Shown: positions 1 through 12,226, counted from the first letter of the stretch. The stretch: DNA of 64,000 nucleotides from Megaleporinus macrocephalus (GCA_021613375.1 CM038711.1:19391694-19455693), one strand, 5' to 3'. Translations and numbers: made by a program. Notes: generated by a model from the sequence alone, not told the origin.

Positions 1-1330
1 TTTGTGAGAAATGAGTAAATCATTTGTCAGGTTTGAAAAAAATAAATCTACAGGTGTTTCCATCCATCCTTCCACGTTGTTCTGCTGTTCCTTGTGAGAG
101 GACAACTAAGTGCTGAGAATCTGAAAGGTTGGGCAATGACTAAAAAACCTTCTCAGATGAAAATTAAACAAAGAAGCTGCTGGTGTTCTCAGAACAATGG
201 ACAGTCAACTTCTCAATAGCATTGAATGTTTTAGGGATTTTTTAGATCGTGAAAAGGACAAAATTCAAACAACTTCTAAGACTGAAAAAGAAAGTCTTTT
301 TAAAAAACAAAGCTGTAATAAAGGCAAAGGATGAACACACTAATTATTGTTCATGGGTGATTACATTATTTTCTGTTTTTATCTTGATACTGAAAATTAA
401 TAACTTGTACTTAATGGCTGTTTGGACTGGAAATTAACAAACAAAGAGTGGTCTCTGAGTACTGCATAAAATTAAACACCCTTAAACATGTATCTATAAA
501 AATTTAGAAATATAAAAATACACAGCAGTGACAATTTAAAAATCATTTGGATGGATGCAAATGTATTTTTGTGCAGTATTTTTTTTTAACCTGTGTATGT
601 TTTTTGTTTATTTCTTTAAATATCCTTTTTTCGCTAAGAGTGTGAAAAGTGAAAAATATTCTTAATTTCAATGTATGTTCATGTAAATCTGGTGTTATTC
701 CAAGGATTTTACATTATTTTAGCTCTGTTTACCATTTATCAAAAATGTTCACATAAGGGCAGCTGGTATTTGTTGATGCTGGAGAAATATCAAAAATAAA
801 AAAAATAAGTTAGCAAGTTTTGATATGCCAGCAGTGATGCGGCTAGCTCTACTGCTAGCCATGCTTCAACACAATACATATATAAATTATTTATACATAC
901 ATACATATATGTATATATAATTTTTCCTGTTGTTTCACTAGCAATTCGAGCTTCTCCATTGCTGTGGTAGTTTAACCACAAGCAAGCAAGAACCCTTTTT
1001 CTTTAACTCCTCAAATCTCTTAACCGACAGGAGATGTCTTGATGAGCACTTTTGGAAATAATAAGCAAAACCAACAGGCCTCTCGCGCATACGATGCAAA
1101 AAAACTTTCGAGATGCCACCTGAACAAAATTCCCCACTCCACTTCTCAACAGCCCTGATAATGAATGTCTCCGAGAATGGTCTGAAGCCTGCGTCTGAGT
1201 GGCCATGTCCTTGTCCTGCACATTCATTTGAAGGACTGTTGTTTTTTTTCTCCCTCTCTCTCTTCAGATCAGGCTGCCCTTTGGTGCCCTTTTCCATCTT
1301 CTTAGTCTAAAGGAATTTTTTTCTCTTTTT
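1..1330. other. AT-rich noncoding DNA, no feature seen
   Basis: The stretch is AT-rich with poly-A and poly-T runs and short open frames only. An 'atacatata'-rich patch lies near 890-920. The opposing open frames at 938-1297 (minus) and 1113-1310 (plus) lack domains and overlap each other, so I do not call them genes. The GC content and CpG frequency start to rise after about 1000, leading into the next block. Confidence 0.6.
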
Positions 1331-1339
1331 TTTGGTTTA

Positions 1340-1900
1340 CCATTATCTCCTGTCCGCCCTCTTACGCAACCACCTAAACCGAGTTAAGCGCTCGGCTCTG
1401 TAAATAAGCTCTCGGGAAATTACTTCCCACAAGAAGTTGTGTGCGAAGGCCACTCCTCTTGTGAAAGGTGTTGACCGCCGAGGACAAGTAGGTGTCAATG
1501 GGACGTGCTCTGTGGTTCGGCGGGACCTTGAGAAGAGCGAGCTCTTGTGGGCGCCACTAATAAGACGGGCACAGATGCGGCCCTTGTTTGAGCTTGGCCT
1601 TCTGTGTCTTATTGTACTTTAGCCTCGCAACCCGCAGCCTCAGCTAGAGCGCTGTATTGGCCGCGCGAGAGGGTCTCATTAGGAGAGGCGAAGGGAACCC
1701 GGGGGTCAAGGTACATAAAGGTGCCCCTGAGCTAAGGAGCATGCTCATAAGATGAGCAGGGAGCTCCTTGGTAGATCACGGGGGGCGAGCACCTCCAGAC
1801 CTCTTGCCCTCTACAAGTGACCCTTCCTAGCTCGGGCGTTACTTGATGAAGCCGAGCTTGATAATTATTTTGCATGGATGGAGAAGAGGGCACGCGGTGT
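1340..1900. promoter_or_regulatory. Candidate cis-regulatory block, GC/CpG-rich
   Basis: GC content and CpG count rise sharply against the flanking AT-rich DNA, and no repeat or coding domain is visible. Retained CpGs in vertebrate DNA suggest constraint or lack of methylation. Two same-strand AGGTGT cores, the T-box half-site, lie at 1466-1471 and 1490-1495. The block ends in an AT-rich 'gataattattttgcat' patch that resembles homeodomain or POU sites. The reading as a conserved enhancer is inference; a CpG-rich noncoding promoter is an alternative. Confidence 0.4.
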
Positions 1901-1964
1901 GAAAGGAGAGTGTCACTTGGAGGGAAGGAGTGCAGGGTGATGACAGAAAAAGAAAGCAAATCAG

Positions 1965-2050
1965 GAGTGAGAGGGAGGAGAGTGAGAGAGGGACATAGGG
2001 AGAAAGAGAAGGAGAGAGAGAGAGAGAGACAGGGAGAGAGGGAAAAAAAG
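1965..2050 (+). repeat. Purine (GA)-rich tract with (AG)n microsatellite
   Basis: The tract is nearly all purine on the plus strand, with a pure (GA) core at about 2011-2029. It explains the arginine/glutamate-rich and serine/leucine-rich open frames that cross it on the two strands, which are not genes. Confidence 0.85.
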
Positions 2051-2089
2051 ATCAAAAGCAGGCCTTTCGCTTTTCATGCCTCAGAAGGC

Positions 2090-2350
2090 TCCAAAGAGGA
2101 TAAGGAACAATCGGGCCTGGGGTCTCCTGTCCTCTCTGGCAATTAGACTCAGCTGATGAAGTGAAAGGGATGAATGGCAGGGTTCAAGGCCCTTCTCTAG
2201 GATTCACACAACAGGGTGTGTTCCCTCCACCCCACACCCCCCCTTTTCTTTCGCTCTCCCCTCCGAGTGGCACAAATGCAGCTGAAATATTTCCAAATGA
2301 AGACAATGTGGTCCAAGGTGCCAAATCTTAATCACGGGGGCTGATGAGAC
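2090..2350. promoter_or_regulatory. Candidate cis-regulatory block
   Basis: This is complex, non-repetitive sequence of mixed composition, with stretches such as 'gcaattagactcagctgatg' that combine homeodomain-like and bZIP-like words. No transposon similarity or coding signal is visible. It is bounded by GA-rich tracts at about 2050 and 2345. The regulatory reading is inferred from composition alone. Confidence 0.3.
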
Positions 2351-2415
2351 TGAAGAAGAGGGATAGGAGGAGGGAGGGAGAGTGGAGGGAGAGAGGGAAG
2401 AAGGAAGGAGGGTGT
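2344..2415 (+). repeat. GA-rich imperfect simple repeat
   Basis: This is a run of purine words such as 'ggagggagg' and 'gagaggg'. A short (AC)n tract follows at about 2432-2455. Confidence 0.75.
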
Positions 2416-2609
2416 GAGAGCTGCTCAGTACAACACACACACATACACATACATTCACTCCTGTACATCTTTGCGCCTTATCAAACCATCCAAAAAAAAA
2501 AAAGAGGGATTTACTTTCTGCTGAAAATCCCCTTTGTTTGCGTGTCCACTGTTGTTCGACTGTATGAAAGAAAACAAATCGGGAAAGGACAAAAAAAGAA
2601 ATGTATCTG

Positions 2610-3460
2610 AAATGATGACAATTACCAGAGCGTTTTAGAGTGAATGGACCTCACAGATGGCGCTTTGTCTGAAACTGATAGCACTCCGGTCTTTAAAAGA
2701 AATCTGGGGGAAAAACGAGGCTACTGTTGTGAAGGATTAAATAAAGATCACTGAATATTTCCAAGTCCGATAACGTTGCTTTGAACCTGCCTATACATTC
2801 GGAGTTACATCACAAAATAGGTATATGCTCCGTAATGAACGAGGATAGTGAAGGTTAGCGAAAGCACTCAGAGTCACTAAATATGGCTATCGGCCTCTCT
2901 TTAACCTTTACTCCTTTTCTTTCTAGATCATTCCTCCTATTCTATCTCATTTAAAGCCCAAACTCAATTTAGCATGGGGCTACGGTTTTCCTCTTTCTCT
3001 TTCACAGCCCCCTTCGGTGTGTTTTCTCAGCCATTCCTAATACAGTATATGGCAGTAAATGGCTCCGGAGGCCCGGCCCATGCCGCCACACTGCACTAAA
3101 ACCTTAAGATGCTTAGTGATATTCTTTAATCTGGCCCACTGATAATGTGTTTAAAGGAGCAATTCAGCTTTTCCAAACTTTGAGGGTTCAAAGTCTCAGA
3201 GGCGTGGGGTCAGAATGCCAATGAGCTAAATAAAGATTGGCCCGAATAGGCTTTGGGGAGGATTTGAAACTTAGGCTTCTGAATCCCTTTGATCTAAACA
3301 GAGTCGCGGGCCACAATGATGCCGAATATCAAATGCCAAGAACGCTGTCATGGCCAGAGAGTTACGTGTTTGGTAGGAGGAATCTAAGAGAGCTGCCCAT
3401 CTTATGGGACAGTCAATAACATTTACATAAGGGGTTTTGATTTAATGGTAAAATATGCCG
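2610..3460. promoter_or_regulatory. Candidate cis-regulatory block, extended
   Basis: The sequence is complex, repeat-free and contains scattered CpGs and TAAT/AATAAA words. The most structured part is about 3050-3420, where a 60-codon open frame has no recognisable domain. The long absence of transposon debris next to the AT-rich filler is the main reason for calling a constrained block. Conservation has not been shown. Confidence 0.35.
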
Positions 3461-5200
3461 TTTCGTAGAAAAGACGAGCATGAAATGTAGCTGTTTGCCA
3501 ATGTGTGCACTTGTGTGTGTGTTCACCCTGAACAAAAAAGCTCAGAAGAAGACGCTCCTGAAAACACTATGTCGGATAGCTCGCCGTTCTCTCTCTCGCA
3601 TTCTTGTTGTTGTCTTCTATTTTCAGCAACCTTTTGAATTAAATAATAAAGCATCCTTGATTAGAGCCATGGCAAAAAGCAGCTGTATCTTTATATTAAA
3701 GCACAATACAAAGATATTAAATTTAAGGTTCCACAATTATGTATAAAACATCTACTTAGACTTTAAAGTGAACCAAATGATTGGGAAAGTCTATTTTTAT
3801 AAGCTCTTAATCACCTTTATTATAGTACTTACCTCTAGTAAATGGCAAGAGCGCACCAACATCATTTGATTACAGAATACTACCATAATAGTTTCATGAG
3901 AAACGCAGCAGAGCTCAAAATAGTCTTTCATTATGCCATGCTTTAGCTGGTTTTAATTATCATTCATGTATTACTGTCAACAAGGCACTCTCGTTTAGCA
4001 TGCAGGGCAACTGATAGCATGTCTTGAAATGTGGAAGTATATACATGCGTTTGTCAGTGTAAATTTTAATTATAATTAATGTTAGTGGACGTAATGGGCA
4101 TGATGTCTGTCCAAATCTCTGTCAATATTTTCATGACATCTGCAATACTGTGCTAAAGGCAGAGATCATTCTTCATTTATTTAATTTTTCACTCAAAACA
4201 CCCATTAGGTCAAGGTATTCATTTTTCAGGACATATTTATAATAATTGAGCAAGACAAAACTATCAGGAAGCTTTCATATTTGAGAGAGATGGGATATTC
4301 AGACTCCACTCCTGCTTCAGATCTAAAAAAAATCCTGTTGTTTCTGTCTATCATTCAACTGTGAGAAAGCAACACCATGGGTCTGAAAGGATGTGTAGCT
4401 GTCAAGAAGCCCATACTGAGCCAAGAAAATAGACAAAAAGAAAAATGTAAATCAAACTACGAAGATGCTGATGTTTGGGATTCATTGGTTATTGTGAAAG
4501 CAGAAAATGAAACCAACTTCTTAGACTGAACTTTGGTGGTGTGGAAAAACACCCCAGCAGGTTTCTGTGAAAAACTAAAAGCAAGTCTCCCAAAGAGTGT
4601 GGAAGCTGTTAACAATGTGAAAGATAGACAAACATAATGCTTCAAAATAGATATTATATTTAGTCTTTTTAATTTTCTGCTAAACATGTTTGTTATGTTT
4701 TTTCTGGACATAAAACGTTGTGCTTAATGACTGTTCTGCCTGGAAATTAAATACATGGCAAGTGGTTTTGCACAGTACTGTAATTCATCTATTATTTAAA
4801 TATAATTTAGAAATGAAATGCTTTATTTATGGACCAGTTTCTTAGACAATGTTATAGAAGACCTTACAGATATCACTGAAAAAATCTCAGACTTTTAAAG
4901 CCAAAAACAAGAAATAAGTTAAAGAAATGCAGGGTTTTGCTCCATAGCTCCAGAGAAGATTATTCAGATACAACATACAGCAACATTTCTGATGATACAT
5001 GAATAATATCTAGATATTTGTCAGTTGCTAATAAGGTGCCGTGTATTAGTGTCCAATATAAATCTGTGCATTTATCAGCACTGTAAAATACTAATTCACT
5101 GGTACCTGATGAACACCTGGTGTGGCTATATATTACATAAAGATAATACCAAATAGTGCTAATGAAATGTGAATAAGCAGGCAGGATTTCCCAGATAATG
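3461..5200. other. AT-rich noncoding DNA, no feature seen
   Basis: I see no domain-bearing open frame, no bounded transposon and no simple repeat of note. Short blocks with TAATTA-like words, for example around 4060-4080, may be functional but cannot be separated from AT-rich background by eye. Confidence 0.55.
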
Positions 5201-5219
5201 GCTGTCTTGTTTTAATTGT

Positions 5220-5560
5220 TCACATATTTTTTCTTTTCCTGGGTGACATGGTCATTACTTGGCAGTCACCGCTTATCGGCGAAATCACCCAGGATTAATG
5301 GTCTCACTTGGGCTGGTAAAAAATGTTGAAGTTGTCCCGATTATCAGTGCGGGAAAAAGAATAATGGTTATTTGTCACTGTGTTAGGCTGGAAGAATAAG
5401 TAATCTAAGAAAACGTGGAGTTAAGCACACTATTAACCCTTCACTGCAGTAAGCTTTTTGGTGGGGGACAGATCGCAGATTGTTCTGTGTACAACTTCAC
5501 TGCTTTTCTTTAGCTGGCTGATTAAGACCTAGTTGAGGCTCTTTATCGGAGTGGAAAGTC
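5220..5560. promoter_or_regulatory. Candidate cis-regulatory block
   Basis: This is a compact block of complex sequence inside AT-rich DNA. It has CpGs within words such as 'accgcttatcggcgaaat', a GGATTAA core near 5292 that suits bicoid-type homeodomains, and an 'attatcag' GATA-like word near 5340. No repeat or coding evidence is seen. The enhancer reading is inference. Confidence 0.4.
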
Positions 5561-6460
5561 AGCTTTGGTCACAGAAATTGCCAAGGTTAACTAGCACTCA
5601 AAATTGCATACGCACATTGTAGTGACAGCACATATTCCTACTATACCTTTCAATGAGTCAATTTAGGGAAGGTGCTGAAAGCTTACCTCGGTGCCAAAGA
5701 CGTGACAAATTGACAGGACAAAGGAAAGGTCAAGGTCTAAGAACATCCTACAGTGCGTGTTGCACATTCTGAAGCGACTGGGTAATTCAGTTTCATAATC
5801 TGAGTTGTCAGCATGTCTCTGTGCCAGAAGTAATGAGAATGACACAATGGAAGTTTAAAAATTACTGTGTTTCAAGTATATGTCATATTTCAGGGGTTTC
5901 AATTACAACACCCAACAAAATGTATGTTCCTCTTGTGTTTTTTGTAATGCAATAGGCTTGACTTGTCAGAAAACATTTAGTTGTTGTTGTTGTTGTTGTG
6001 TGGGAACACACGCTGTTAGATATTTCCAGCCATAACTGTCTTATTTAAGCCTTTGCCCTCTGAGAATGAGACAGAAACAAACTTCTTCCCAATATTCTGT
6101 TTTTAAACAACTCAAACAGACCTGCCTGTTGATCACCTTGTAGTGGGAATTAGTGCTTCTGGTAAGCTGATATTAAGAAGTGTGGCACTGTGGCAAAGGG
6201 CCAACTATATATGTGAGGTCTTGCGGCGATAAGCCATTCACATGCTGTAGAAGACGTGGTGGCTTTCACTAGCATGGAGATATGGAGGTTTGCCACCAAA
6301 GAATCACAAAAAGAATCATCAATAAGAGACTGCTGAAGCTAAGTCATACGTGGCCTTAGCCTTATGTAGCGATTGTATCTACTTACTAACCCATTTGTGA
6401 CAGCAGACTTTTTCCTTTTTCACGCAGATGCTGGATAATAAAGTAAACATGTAGACTCTG
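5561..6460. other. Noncoding DNA with a (TTG)7 microsatellite
   Basis: A pure (TTG) run lies at 5980-5999. The rest is unremarkable mixed sequence without coding or transposon signal. Confidence 0.6.
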
Positions 6461-6464
6461 AATG

Positions 6465-7050
6465 AATGGGCTGGCATTTCACCATGGAGCCTCAAATGGA
6501 GGTGAATCTTCCCGCCTGTAACTGCGGTCACCCAGGCATGGCCTGCTGCACAGCGAGGGCGGGACTTCCCTATCTTCGTGGCAGAGCCTCCACTTCATCC
6601 CGGCCGCCGAGTGCAGTCATGTCCCTGCCTCTTTTATCTACGACATTCATTTTTCTTGTCTCCCTCCTTCAAAGTATCTATTAGCGACGCGCTGCTATCT
6701 GTTTGTGGGGTATTTGCTCCCCTTTTTTTCCACATGAATGTTTGATATATTGGAGAGAGAATGATTGTTCGCTGCAATGAGACCAGCCCATGGCCTCAGT
6801 AAGACAAATTGCTCCAGAACGCCTAAATGGCAGTCAATGATAACTCATTGTAAGGAGAGTAAGTGACTTCCAATGGAGTGACTGGGGGTACTAAGAGTAA
6901 TGGCGGTGCACGGGTGAAAAATAGATGTTTGGCTCTCTGTAATTACTCCATTAGAGGGCTCTCTGTTAATCTACCAAACCATTGCAAGTGTTTTCACTGC
7001 AGCGGCCAATAAACACAACGGCCTGCCGGTGGACAGGATTCCTTCTCAGT
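6465..7050. promoter_or_regulatory. Candidate cis-regulatory block, about 600 bp
   Basis: This is one of the most striking complex blocks: GC rises, CpGs are retained, and there are no repeats. The right part has homeodomain-like words, including 'gtaattactccattag' near 6939-6954 and 'ggccaataaacacaacgg' near 7004-7021, where CAATAAA suits HOX/CDX factors. The 72-codon open frame at 6466-6684 covers only part of it and has no domain. I infer a developmental enhancer; a noncoding exon is less likely. Confidence 0.45.
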
Positions 7051-8110
7051 ATAGAAGTAGATATGAAATTTGTTTGTGGGTCCAGCAAGGTCTCTGCCTA
7101 TAGTCTGTGCTGGTGTTTTTCTTGTTAGTACCTTTTGTTAGTTTTTTTATTGTTTCCCTTTTTTGTATTATTTGAAAAATCCAGCTGTACTTCACACTGA
7201 GTAAAAATGATTCCCCAATCCAACCAATAGAAAGGGTCCTAAATTACTCTGAAAACATATTACATTAACTACCATTTACAGTGAAGTTTTGTTTTCTTCT
7301 CATTTAAAGTTCCCATTCCTGGAAATACAATTTTTTCTCCAATAGTGACAGGTCATACGGCATTTTGAGACAAGTTATACGTCACATGTTGTTTTGAATA
7401 TTTAGACTATATTGACATATGCCATTATCAGCTTAGGTTTAATAATAATATATATAAAAGTAAAAAAAAACATGTTGATAACAATTCCATTTGATAAGCT
7501 TTAACATGCCTGGACCTCATCAACCTTCTATATTGCTCTCCAGTGAGGGTACTATGCAGCTTGCGAGTGAGGCACCGTGGACAAAAGAGGACAATCTGTC
7601 CTTTCACCATCCAAAGCTACCCGCTCTGCCCCATCCCTGACAAACATAATGATAACAATTTTTTGACCATTTGGTGTCTTCGACTACTGCCTGTAGCTCT
7701 CTGGACAAAGACTTGGGGCAGTGTTGGGGGCGGGAGGGAGGGAGTCGGGGGAGCAATATGGTATTAAGAGTTTGGTTTGACCAAACAGTCTGCTTTCTTC
7801 AGCGGACTTTTAAAAACACTGCTACGAGCTGTGCCCACAGCTTTGCCACAAAGTCTAGAGTCGACCTAGAGCACCTCTCAGCCTGCACCTCCCATCTGCT
7901 TGCATCCCCACCCAGGATTCACTGATGGGCTTAAACCTGCTTTTCTTTCTCTCTGAGCTGAAAGCCCTGACCTGCACTCCTTTTTCCCCCTGAATGGCCT
8001 GTAAAAATAAACTGCCTTTAATGTGTTCACAGCCCCATCTCTAAAGCGAAATCGGACAGAGCTATTGGTTCCTTTCACTATGCACTCCGTAAAGACATAC
8101 AGCCTTTGTT
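7051..8110. other. Noncoding DNA with a G-quadruplex motif
   Basis: The left part is AT-rich, with an 'aataataatatatataaaag' patch. A G-run array lies at 7726-7751. Overlapping open frames on both strands around 7543-8078 lack domains. Confidence 0.5.
7726..7751 (+). other. G-quadruplex-forming motif
   Basis: Runs of G at 7726-7730, 7732-7734, 7736-7738 and 7740-7742 are separated by single bases, with another run at 7747-7751. This meets the usual G3+ four-run rule with one-nucleotide loops, a very stable predicted quadruplex on the plus strand. Confidence 0.7.
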
Positions 8111-8119
8111 TCTGAACTT

Positions 8120-8285
8120 GTTAGCCTGTGACACTGGTCTGAGGCGCTGTGTTTGGGGCGTGTGGCGTTAACAGGTTAATAGCCCGGTATTAATTATGTG
8201 GTCTACCTGCTATTACGGGGTCTTTCCAGTGGGAGAAAATGAACGGGCTGCGGCAGCTGCAACACTGAGAGAACTACAGTGCATC
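8120..8285. promoter_or_regulatory. Candidate cis-regulatory block, short
   Basis: CpG-retaining complex sequence contains 'ggtattaattatgtgg', a TAATTA homeodomain core (8190-8195), and GC-box-like 'ggggcgtgtggcg'. It is flanked by AT-rich filler. The regulatory role is inferred. Confidence 0.35.
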
Positions 8286-8729
8286 AATTACATTTTCCAT
8301 CAAGAAACACACTCTAAAACTTGCCTGAATTGCAAGGAATATTAACATGGTTGTTGGCAAGAATGTGAATTTTTTAATAATGGTATTTTTAATGGTGCTA
8401 CTATTTAAATTATTATGTTGGAAGTAGTAAAGTAGTATATAACCGTTGTGCCTAACCGAATAGACAGTTGTACACTGAGCAAAGTGACTTTTCCTTCAAA
8501 ACAATAGAGCCTCACTTACAGCACCGAGGTAAGCAAACTACAGGCAGCGCTAGGAATGGCAGAAATGAGCTTTATTCTAACAAAATTAGTAGAATTGGTA
8601 AAATTTAATTATGTTTACACGAATAACACCCTAATTTCTCCCTGTTTTTTTCTGCGGGCCTTAACTCACGTGTAAAACTAAAAAATCTGGAACATTCTTG
8701 GAAAAGAGTAAACTCGTCTAACTTCGAGT

Positions 8730-9010
8730 ATAACCAGGTTATCTTCCGTGATTGACGGTCTGCTATTTATTTTAGAAATGAAAAAAATGTAGATTTTCTC
8801 TCTGGCAGACATTTACACAGCGCCTCGCTGCCGTCTCAGCGTCCAGCCCAGTCTCGCTGCTGTTCTCCTCCAATTTGGTGGACAATAGCGCCGCTCAGTG
8901 GCTGGGCCGGTGTTCTCACCCTCAGCTTTCTGTTAGGAGCTGTTCACAGAGGCTTGTGTGATAAAGCCGAGCGCCCTGTCCACAAATTCACGGGGACGCA
9001 TGTAGTATTT
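8730..9010. promoter_or_regulatory. Candidate cis-regulatory block, CpG-rich
   Basis: A short GC-rich island of about 200 bp (8810-9000) sits in AT-rich DNA with multiple CpGs and no open frame or repeat. It could be an enhancer or a small CpG-rich promoter-like element. A 'gattgacgg' word lies near 8751-8759. Confidence 0.35.
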
Positions 9011-9720
9011 AGCAATAGGTTAATGATATTTTATTAAATGTGTACTGTTTGAGACCAGTTTAAGCTGAAGAAGCACTCAACGGATTTTCTTAGTTTAATA
9101 AGAGGAACGCGGTTTTCTCGAGTAGGCCAGGCCAGGTCTCTCCCGGACAATTAAAGGTAAATTTCGTATTTCAGCCCCGTTTCCCAGCAGAAAAGCTGCT
9201 CACAAATAAAAGGAGTTATCAAGTTGACTATTGTAGTTATTATTTGTGCTTTACTAACATTTATAAGATTTAGCATGTTTAGGTTTTATGTTTAAACTGT
9301 TAGCAAACATGCTGTTGGACAGTTTGCCCGTTAGCCTGCTCCTAAATATGATCAAGAAGAGTTGTATTTTTATGTATAATTCTAAACACAAGTCACTAAT
9401 AATTTATTTATAACTGCTGTCGAAACAAATGATTTGTCCCGTACATTGTGTGTAAATTTCATGATGAATGGACTAAAAGAAATGCTCCAAAATTACTTTG
9501 AAATTCCTCCTATGATCCCCTTTTATTGACTATCAGTGTTATTGTTTTTTCCCCCAGACAGCAGGAATATGTTTAATGTTTATATAAATGACATAGTAAT
9601 CTCACTTACACTGCTCTATGCTGAAGCAGAGCGTACCTGTTCAGCTGTTTCTAGAAACAGGCCGCATTGCCTGAAAGTTAACAGGATGCAAATGGCTCCA
9701 ACAGTAGAGCAGTGTGTGTT
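9011..9720. other. AT-rich noncoding DNA, no feature seen
   Basis: No coding domain, repeat family or bounded element is recognised here. Confidence 0.55.
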
Positions 9721-9724
9721 CTGA

Positions 9725-10720
9725 CCTGTTTAAAAAGCGAGGTTTACCTTGATTAGCTGTGATTGATTAATTAATAACAGATCATTGAGCATGCGTGCTG
9801 GGATCTAACTGAGAGCTGGACCCCATGGTAAGGTGGGGGTCAGGCCAAGAGCTTGCTGGGGGTGTAATTGTGAGCAGCAGGGTGGCCTGGTGCTCAGAGG
9901 GAGAAAGAAAAAGAGAAAGAGGCCTCCTGCTCTTGGGAGAAGCCTGTTTCAACATGTCTGCACGACGCCTCCTCTCTTCGACACCTAACTACAGGAGACG
10001 AGGAGAGGCTGTGCCAGTTTAATGGTCTCCAGCCATATGTTGAAGGGCATTGTGGAACGTGACTTCTTGCTCTAGTAATCACGTCCGCAAGAAACGTCCT
10101 CTGTTTCTTTATTTTTTTTATCAGCCTTGTTAAAGTCTGTGCGGCGTGGGTACAAGCTGCACTTTTTCCAAATCCGTGTTTATTTTTAAAGGCAGGAGAA
10201 TTTCTCCAGCAGCACACAGTTCACGTTGCGTTACTTTTGAAGGACGGTTCATGAATAGGTAAAGAGTTTGACTGAAAAGGCCTCCTTTTTTCCTCGTCCA
10301 TTCTCAAACGCCACGGAACGAGTAGACATCTCTGCTCCCTCTGCGCTTCCAGCACGGCTGCTTTTGTGTGCAGGTGGAAGACAGGTTCACAGGGTCCGTG
10401 GTCCGGGTTTCTCTGGCCTTCCTTTGCATTAGATCCGCAGCCCTTTATCTCGTGCTAACATTGCACAGAGAAAGATTAGCTTTTTAAGCAAAAGGATGGA
10501 GGTCTGCTTTAAAAAAAAAAAGAGGCTGCGCCTTGTGTTTGAAGCTCTAAATATGACAGAGGACTTCAAGAGGGGGGCCTGAGACAGGCAGTCTTCACGA
10601 TGAGGGAGAGGAGAACAGGCAACATGCCTTTTCCTTTTTCTTCCTGGCCAAAGGAAAAGACTGTGGCCAAGCTTGATTATCCGAGATGAAGGATGTGCTG
10701 AGAGGAGCCGGGATTGTTAA
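9725..10720. promoter_or_regulatory. Candidate cis-regulatory region
   Basis: The region begins with 'gtgattgattaattaataac': TGATTGAT (9760-9767), a PBX/HOX composite core, runs straight into TTAATTAA, a homeodomain site. The following kilobase is complex, moderately GC-rich and free of transposons. Open frames at 9825-10022 (plus) and 9894-10217 (minus) overlap and lack domains. Conservation is untested. Confidence 0.35.
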
Positions 10721-10777
10721 GACTTTCAATTCTGACACCAAAGTCTCTCATAGTAGTATTACTCTGCTCTTCTTTCA

Positions 10778-10781
10778 CTCA

Positions 10782-10813
<32 letters not shown>

Positions 10814-10815
10814 TT
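10778..10815 (+). repeat. (CT)n microsatellite
   Basis: Two (CT) runs are interrupted by one 'ta' step near 10800. The run produces the Ser-Leu repeat in the small open frame across it, which is not a gene. Confidence 0.9.
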
Positions 10816-10899
10816 CGTTTTCACTGTGTGCGCAGCTGTGATTTTCTTTTTTTAATGCAAGAAAGGGCTGACGTTAAACTTTTTTTTTGTTTTGTGGTA

Positions 10900-11220
10900 T
10901 ATTGAAAAAATGCAAAATTGATATCAATGGCTAGTGCCATGCAGTATTTTAAGAAGATACAATATATATTAATACCAGACCACAGTCGATCTCCAGACAG
11001 AAGTAAGCCAACTGGCTAGTCACTAATACAGAACAGCTGGTTTTATCAAAATTAATTCATCTAAGTAAGCAAATGGCATGCATGTAAATGTGCAACTGAT
11101 CCATTTGGCAACTATGCCAATGATGTTATGATATATCTTTAAATGCATTTTGACACATATAAAGATCCACAGCCAAATTTGTGGTACATCATTAGGCCAT
11201 TATAAATATGCTAAGACTAA
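10900..11220. other. AT-rich noncoding DNA, no feature seen
   Basis: Only short AT-rich words are present; I see no repeat family or coding potential. Confidence 0.5.
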
Positions 11221-11600
11221 TGAACGCAGACTAGTCATCATATTTAGCCGGACTGCTCTGCTTTTGGATTTCTCCAGTGCGACAGGCTGGTAATAAGTCC
11301 GCTGTGGTGTTATGTGACATCTCAAAGCGCGGCTTCAGGATCTTTGCTCCCTGGGTTTCGGGTGCCACTCAAACCCTCCCTGTGAAAAGCTGTTTTTCAT
11401 TTGATGCTCCTACCGCCAGTTATTGTCAGCATATTCGAGAGGTCCTAAGTCCTGAAATGAGTCCTGTATTATTTTAGACTGGCTTGAATATTGCACGGCA
11501 GGAGACTGAAAATGAGACCTTCCATCAAAAGATTGCCTGCAGCGCGTTCTACTCTGTGCAGCATTCGGGAGATCTCACACAGAGAGAAAACACACTCTTT
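11221..11600. promoter_or_regulatory. Candidate cis-regulatory block
   Basis: Complex sequence with retained CpGs and few homopolymers; two consecutive plus-strand open frames (11277-11477 and 11484-11711) show no domain. The regulatory call rests only on composition and lack of repeats. Confidence 0.3.
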
Positions 11601-12218
11601 GACCACATGATTATATATTTATTAACAACTCTTTTGATGATTTTTTTTCCCTTCTCCCCCCTCTTTCTTTCTGTTGTTAGTCGGTGGAGTGAAGGAGAAG
11701 GGAGGAGATAATAAACTGCAGTAAGAATATGGGCGGCCTTGCAGTTTTTCAGGCCGTTTAAAGATTAGAGGCAGCACAAGCAGCCCATGCAGGCAGAACC
11801 TGCTGAACCTTAAAATAAGGTGTTTTGTCACCTCTCTAGGCACAGGTACACATCACAGGCGGAGTTTCGAAGGCCAGTTTTTTCTCTTGTGAAAAATAAA
11901 TGCTGTTGGGTCTGCAGTTGCAGAAGAATGAAAGTCTGCCCAGAATTATTCCAGAATCTTAATTTTGTCTGGAAATCTCATCAAATTTTAACATCTTGAA
12001 CTCTTGTAACTCACTGCTGTGCCAAATTATCTACATATATTTTGTCTACATATTTCTTGGTGCAGTATGCCCTGTTAAAACAGTTTGTAAAGTGTTATTT
12101 AGGTTTGTTATAGTCTTTTCTTCCCTTAAAGACATGTAGTGTTGTAGAGCTGAAAGATTTGTTTTTATATTACAGTTTGAAAGCATGACTTTCAACTCCC
12201 AAAGCTGCTGTTTTTATA
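11601..12218. other. Noncoding DNA, no feature seen
   Basis: T-rich and mixed sequence without recognisable repeats, coding domains or strong motifs. Confidence 0.5.
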
Positions 12219-12226
12219 GCTTATAT

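Noticed and set aside
1732..2146. Ser-Leu-rich and Arg-Glu-rich open frames
   Set aside because: Direct products of the GA/CT simple repeat on the two strands.
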